A DNA stretch of 64,000 nt from a virus, in the IMG/VR virus record IMGVR_UViG_3300020180_000014, positions 27,396 through 91,395 of that record; one strand, 5' to 3'. Positions 62,538-64,000 of this stretch are shown here, piece after piece. Made by a program: the position numbers and the translations under genes. Position 1 is the stretch's first letter. The number at the start of each line of letters is the position of its first letter. The notes beneath the pieces are model-generated. The model was not told the DNA's origin, did not search any database, and saw only the letters and a list, made by a program, of their open reading frames with translations.

Positions 62538-62996
62538 GTGCCGAAGAAGAAAGCATCGACCGCGAAGAACGTCGTCAAGCAAGCCGACGTTCCATGCTTG
62601 CGTGTCGTCGTCGGCGCCAAGCCCGGCAAGACGGGGCAGAGCGATGCGAAGTCGTGTGCGATCGTCGGCGAGAGCCGTGGCGCAGCGACGAAGTTCGATC
62701 TTGGCCGCAAGTACAAGTCGACCAGCAGGACTGTCGCGACGCCCGGCAAGAACAAGCCGTGCCTCAGCGCGCTCAAGCGTTCTGGGTGTCCCGTGCAACT
62801 CGCGTTCGACGAGGGTCAACCGTTCCTACGGTTCTGTACGGCCAACAAACAGCCCGGCTACCGCGTCGACGTGAACAATCCCGCCGAAGCCGTCAAGCAG
62901 GCCGACGCTGCATGTGCGACGTGGAAAGCGACCGGCAAGTTCGAGTTCCCGCCCGGTACGCCACTGCGCGGTACCGGCAAGCGCAAGCGCAAGTAA
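62538..62996 (+). CDS. Basic protein 8
   Basis: 152 residues from GTG with AAGGAG upstream. Starts PKKKAST and ends TGKRKRK; six Cys in the core (e.g. CLSALKRSGC). Start and ribosome site resemble the previous gene, suggesting duplication. Confidence 0.7.
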   Translation: MPKKKASTAKNVVKQADVPCLRVVVGAKPGKTGQSDAKSCAIVGESRGAATKFDLGRKYKSTSRTVATPGKNKPCLSALKRSGCPVQLAFDEGQPFLRFCTANKQPGYRVDVNNPAEAVKQADAACATWKATGKFEFPPGTPLRGTGKRKRK

Positions 62997-62999
62997 CCC

Positions 63000-63025
63000 G
63001 ATCGCGCACGCGATCATGGTAGGCT
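63000..63025 (+). promoter_or_regulatory. Late-type palindrome promoter, copy 10
   Basis: GATCGCGCACGCGATC at 63000-63015 runs directly into ATGGTAGGCTG, an extended -10. The next gene starts at 63048 with AAGGAG. Confidence 0.7.
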
Positions 63026-63047
63026 GATTGCACCAAGGAGCTGCCCT

Positions 63048-63491
63048 GTGCCACATGTATTCACGCTTGAAGGCAACACCCCCGCGCAGCTCGCAGGCCT
63101 GAGCGCGAACGTCGTGAACTACCCGCCAGGTGGCTCCGCGATCTCGCCGAGCACCGTCGTCATCGGTCCCACGCGTGTTGCGACACAGGTGTTCGGACCG
63201 GGTGGCACGCCTGTCCAGTTCCGCCGTCGCTACCCCGCACGTGGCCCGGTCTGCGACTACTGCGACCCGAACTACTTCACCGTGATGGGTGGTGGTCTGC
63301 AAGTCATCCCGCCCCAGCAGCAGCAGCTCGGCGACGTCGTCGACTTCCTCCGCGAGCGCAATCCAGTCGTTGCCGGTCTCATGGTGCTCGGTGGCTCACT
63401 CGCGACGGGTGCAATCCTCGGCGGGCTCGCGATTTTCCTGATACGCAAAGCCGGTTACAGGACGCCGCACGCCTACGACCGCGACTGGTAG
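63048..63491 (+). CDS. Membrane-anchored protein, putative virion
   Basis: 147 residues from GTG. Strand-rich ectodomain with a CDYCDP motif, then a C-terminal membrane segment (about 108-132) and a short basic tail, like the larger anchored proteins at 19.9-24.7 kb. Own late-type promoter. Role unknown. Confidence 0.75.
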   Translation: MPHVFTLEGNTPAQLAGLSANVVNYPPGGSAISPSTVVIGPTRVATQVFGPGGTPVQFRRRYPARGPVCDYCDPNYFTVMGGGLQVIPPQQQQLGDVVDFLRERNPVVAGLMVLGGSLATGAILGGLAIFLIRKAGYRTPHAYDRDW

Positions 63492-63499
63492 CCAGCGTT

Positions 63500-63525
63500 G
63501 ATCGCGCGAGCGATCGATAGTAGCT
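63500..63525 (+). promoter_or_regulatory. Late-type palindrome promoter, copy 11
   Basis: GATCGCGCGAGCGATC at 63500-63515, then GATAGTAGCTTTG, a weaker extended -10. Followed by a gene at 63576 with GGAGG. Confidence 0.6.
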
Positions 63526-63575
63526 TTGGGGGACCTCGTCGCGTCACGCGGCCCGGTCACGGCTAGGAGGCCATC

Positions 63576-63965
63576 ATGGGTACGAAGGCAGGAGCACTTC
63601 TCTGGAATCGGCAACACCTCACGCTGCCCCCCGGTTTGACACCAGTCGACACTGGCCTCGCGCAGGTCGACAAGGCGTTCGGCAACATGTCGCTGAACGA
63701 GCCGCCACTGGGCGTCACCATCGCGCCTCCTGGCCCGCCTGATGGGACACTGCCCGCGTCCCGCATCATGGTGATCCCGCAAGCACCGACAGCGGCATGG
63801 ACCAACATCACGCACGGCGAGCCGTACCTGAATCCCGCGACCGGTACGATCTTCGTGACGTTCAGCAACAGCGACAAGACGCCAGCCACCGTCAACGTAC
63901 TGTTCTGGAATCCGCACTCGTTGGTGGGTCCCGGTGACGCTGATACGTACACGGAAGAGGACTGA
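63576..63965 (+). CDS. Putative virion protein, tandem paralogue 1
   Basis: 129 residues with AGGAGG before the ATG. Begins MGTKAGALLWN; beta-rich with TNITHGEPYLNPATGTIFVTF and Pro-rich turns. The next gene begins with nearly the same residues, so the two are probably tandem copies. Could be a decoration or fibre protein. Confidence 0.7.
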   Translation: MGTKAGALLWNRQHLTLPPGLTPVDTGLAQVDKAFGNMSLNEPPLGVTIAPPGPPDGTLPASRIMVIPQAPTAAWTNITHGEPYLNPATGTIFVTFSNSDKTPATVNVLFWNPHSLVGPGDADTYTEED

Positions 63966-63967
63966 TC

Positions 63968-64000
63968 ATGGGACTCAAGGCAGGCGCACTACTCTGGAAC
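63968..64000 (+). CDS. Start of second paralogue, runs off right edge
   Basis: Eleven residues (MGLKAGALLWN) are visible before the window ends, matching the start of the previous protein except for one residue. Confidence 0.5.
   Translation, partial: MGLKAGALLWN

Overview
The window looks like part of a large, GC-rich (roughly 60% by eye) double-stranded DNA bacteriophage genome. It has dense genes with ATGA, GTGA and TGATG overlaps, a full DNA replication and nucleotide-supply set, homing endonucleases, a candidate lysis cassette and many small proteins with no recognisable family. No ribosomal RNA, integrase, terminase, portal or capsid gene is visible, so the head and tail module lies outside the window. 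The host cannot be named from the sequence.

Layout. 1-6.1 kb: a leftward membrane protein fragment and a 790-residue coiled-coil protein, then rightward small proteins ending in a holin-like protein and a peptidoglycan-binding lysin. 6.2-17.6 kb: one rightward block led by a Ro60/TROVE-like protein with a von Willebrand A domain. It continues with a DEDDh exoribonuclease of the Rv2179c type, a JAMM/JAB metalloprotease, a Nudix hydrolase, dCMP deaminase, an E1-like ThiF protein and, at 15.4-16.0 kb, a structured RNA cluster with three tRNA-like domains behind a near-consensus promoter. 17.7-19.9 kb: leftward genes (zinc ribbon, AP2-domain protein) around an AT-rich island full of inverted repeats. 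19.9-27.1 kb: proteins with C-terminal membrane anchors, a papain-like peptidase candidate and an ADP-ribosyltransferase candidate. 27.1-41.2 kb: a long leftward operon of small proteins with DUF1653, DUF4326, macro-like, GIY-YIG, SLOG and deoxyribosyltransferase-like members, then prim-pol, ThyX and an AAA+ replicative helicase. 41.2-41.5 kb: a divergent control region with promoters on both strands, a DnaA-box-like site and a dyad. 41.5-58.2 kb: rightward SNF2 helicase, PD-(D/E)XK nuclease, Sak4-like ATPase, SSB-like protein, class II ribonucleotide reductase, HNH, HerA-like ATPase, a uracil-DNA-glycosylase/PolA fusion, DinG-like helicase, thymidylate kinase and a Dam-type methylase. 58.2-64 kb: an HNH endonuclease, a run of very basic small proteins, a Gp88-like protein and putative virion proteins.

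Two promoter classes can be seen. Replication and Ro blocks follow sigma70-like TTGAC(A/T)-N17/18-TAGNNN promoters. Candidate late genes (holin, membrane-anchored proteins, right-end proteins) follow a dispersed 16-bp GATC-ended palindrome, usually joined directly to an extended -10 of the form TGGTAGNNT. Some copies face genes on both sides.

The most interesting feature is a phage-encoded Ro60 homologue on the same strand as a DEDDh exoribonuclease and a cluster of tRNA-mimicking RNAs. One of these RNAs lacks an acceptor stem and sits on top of a long closing stem, which is the layout of bacterial Y RNA. I infer a phage Ro-Y RNA particle acting in RNA decay or RNA takeover.
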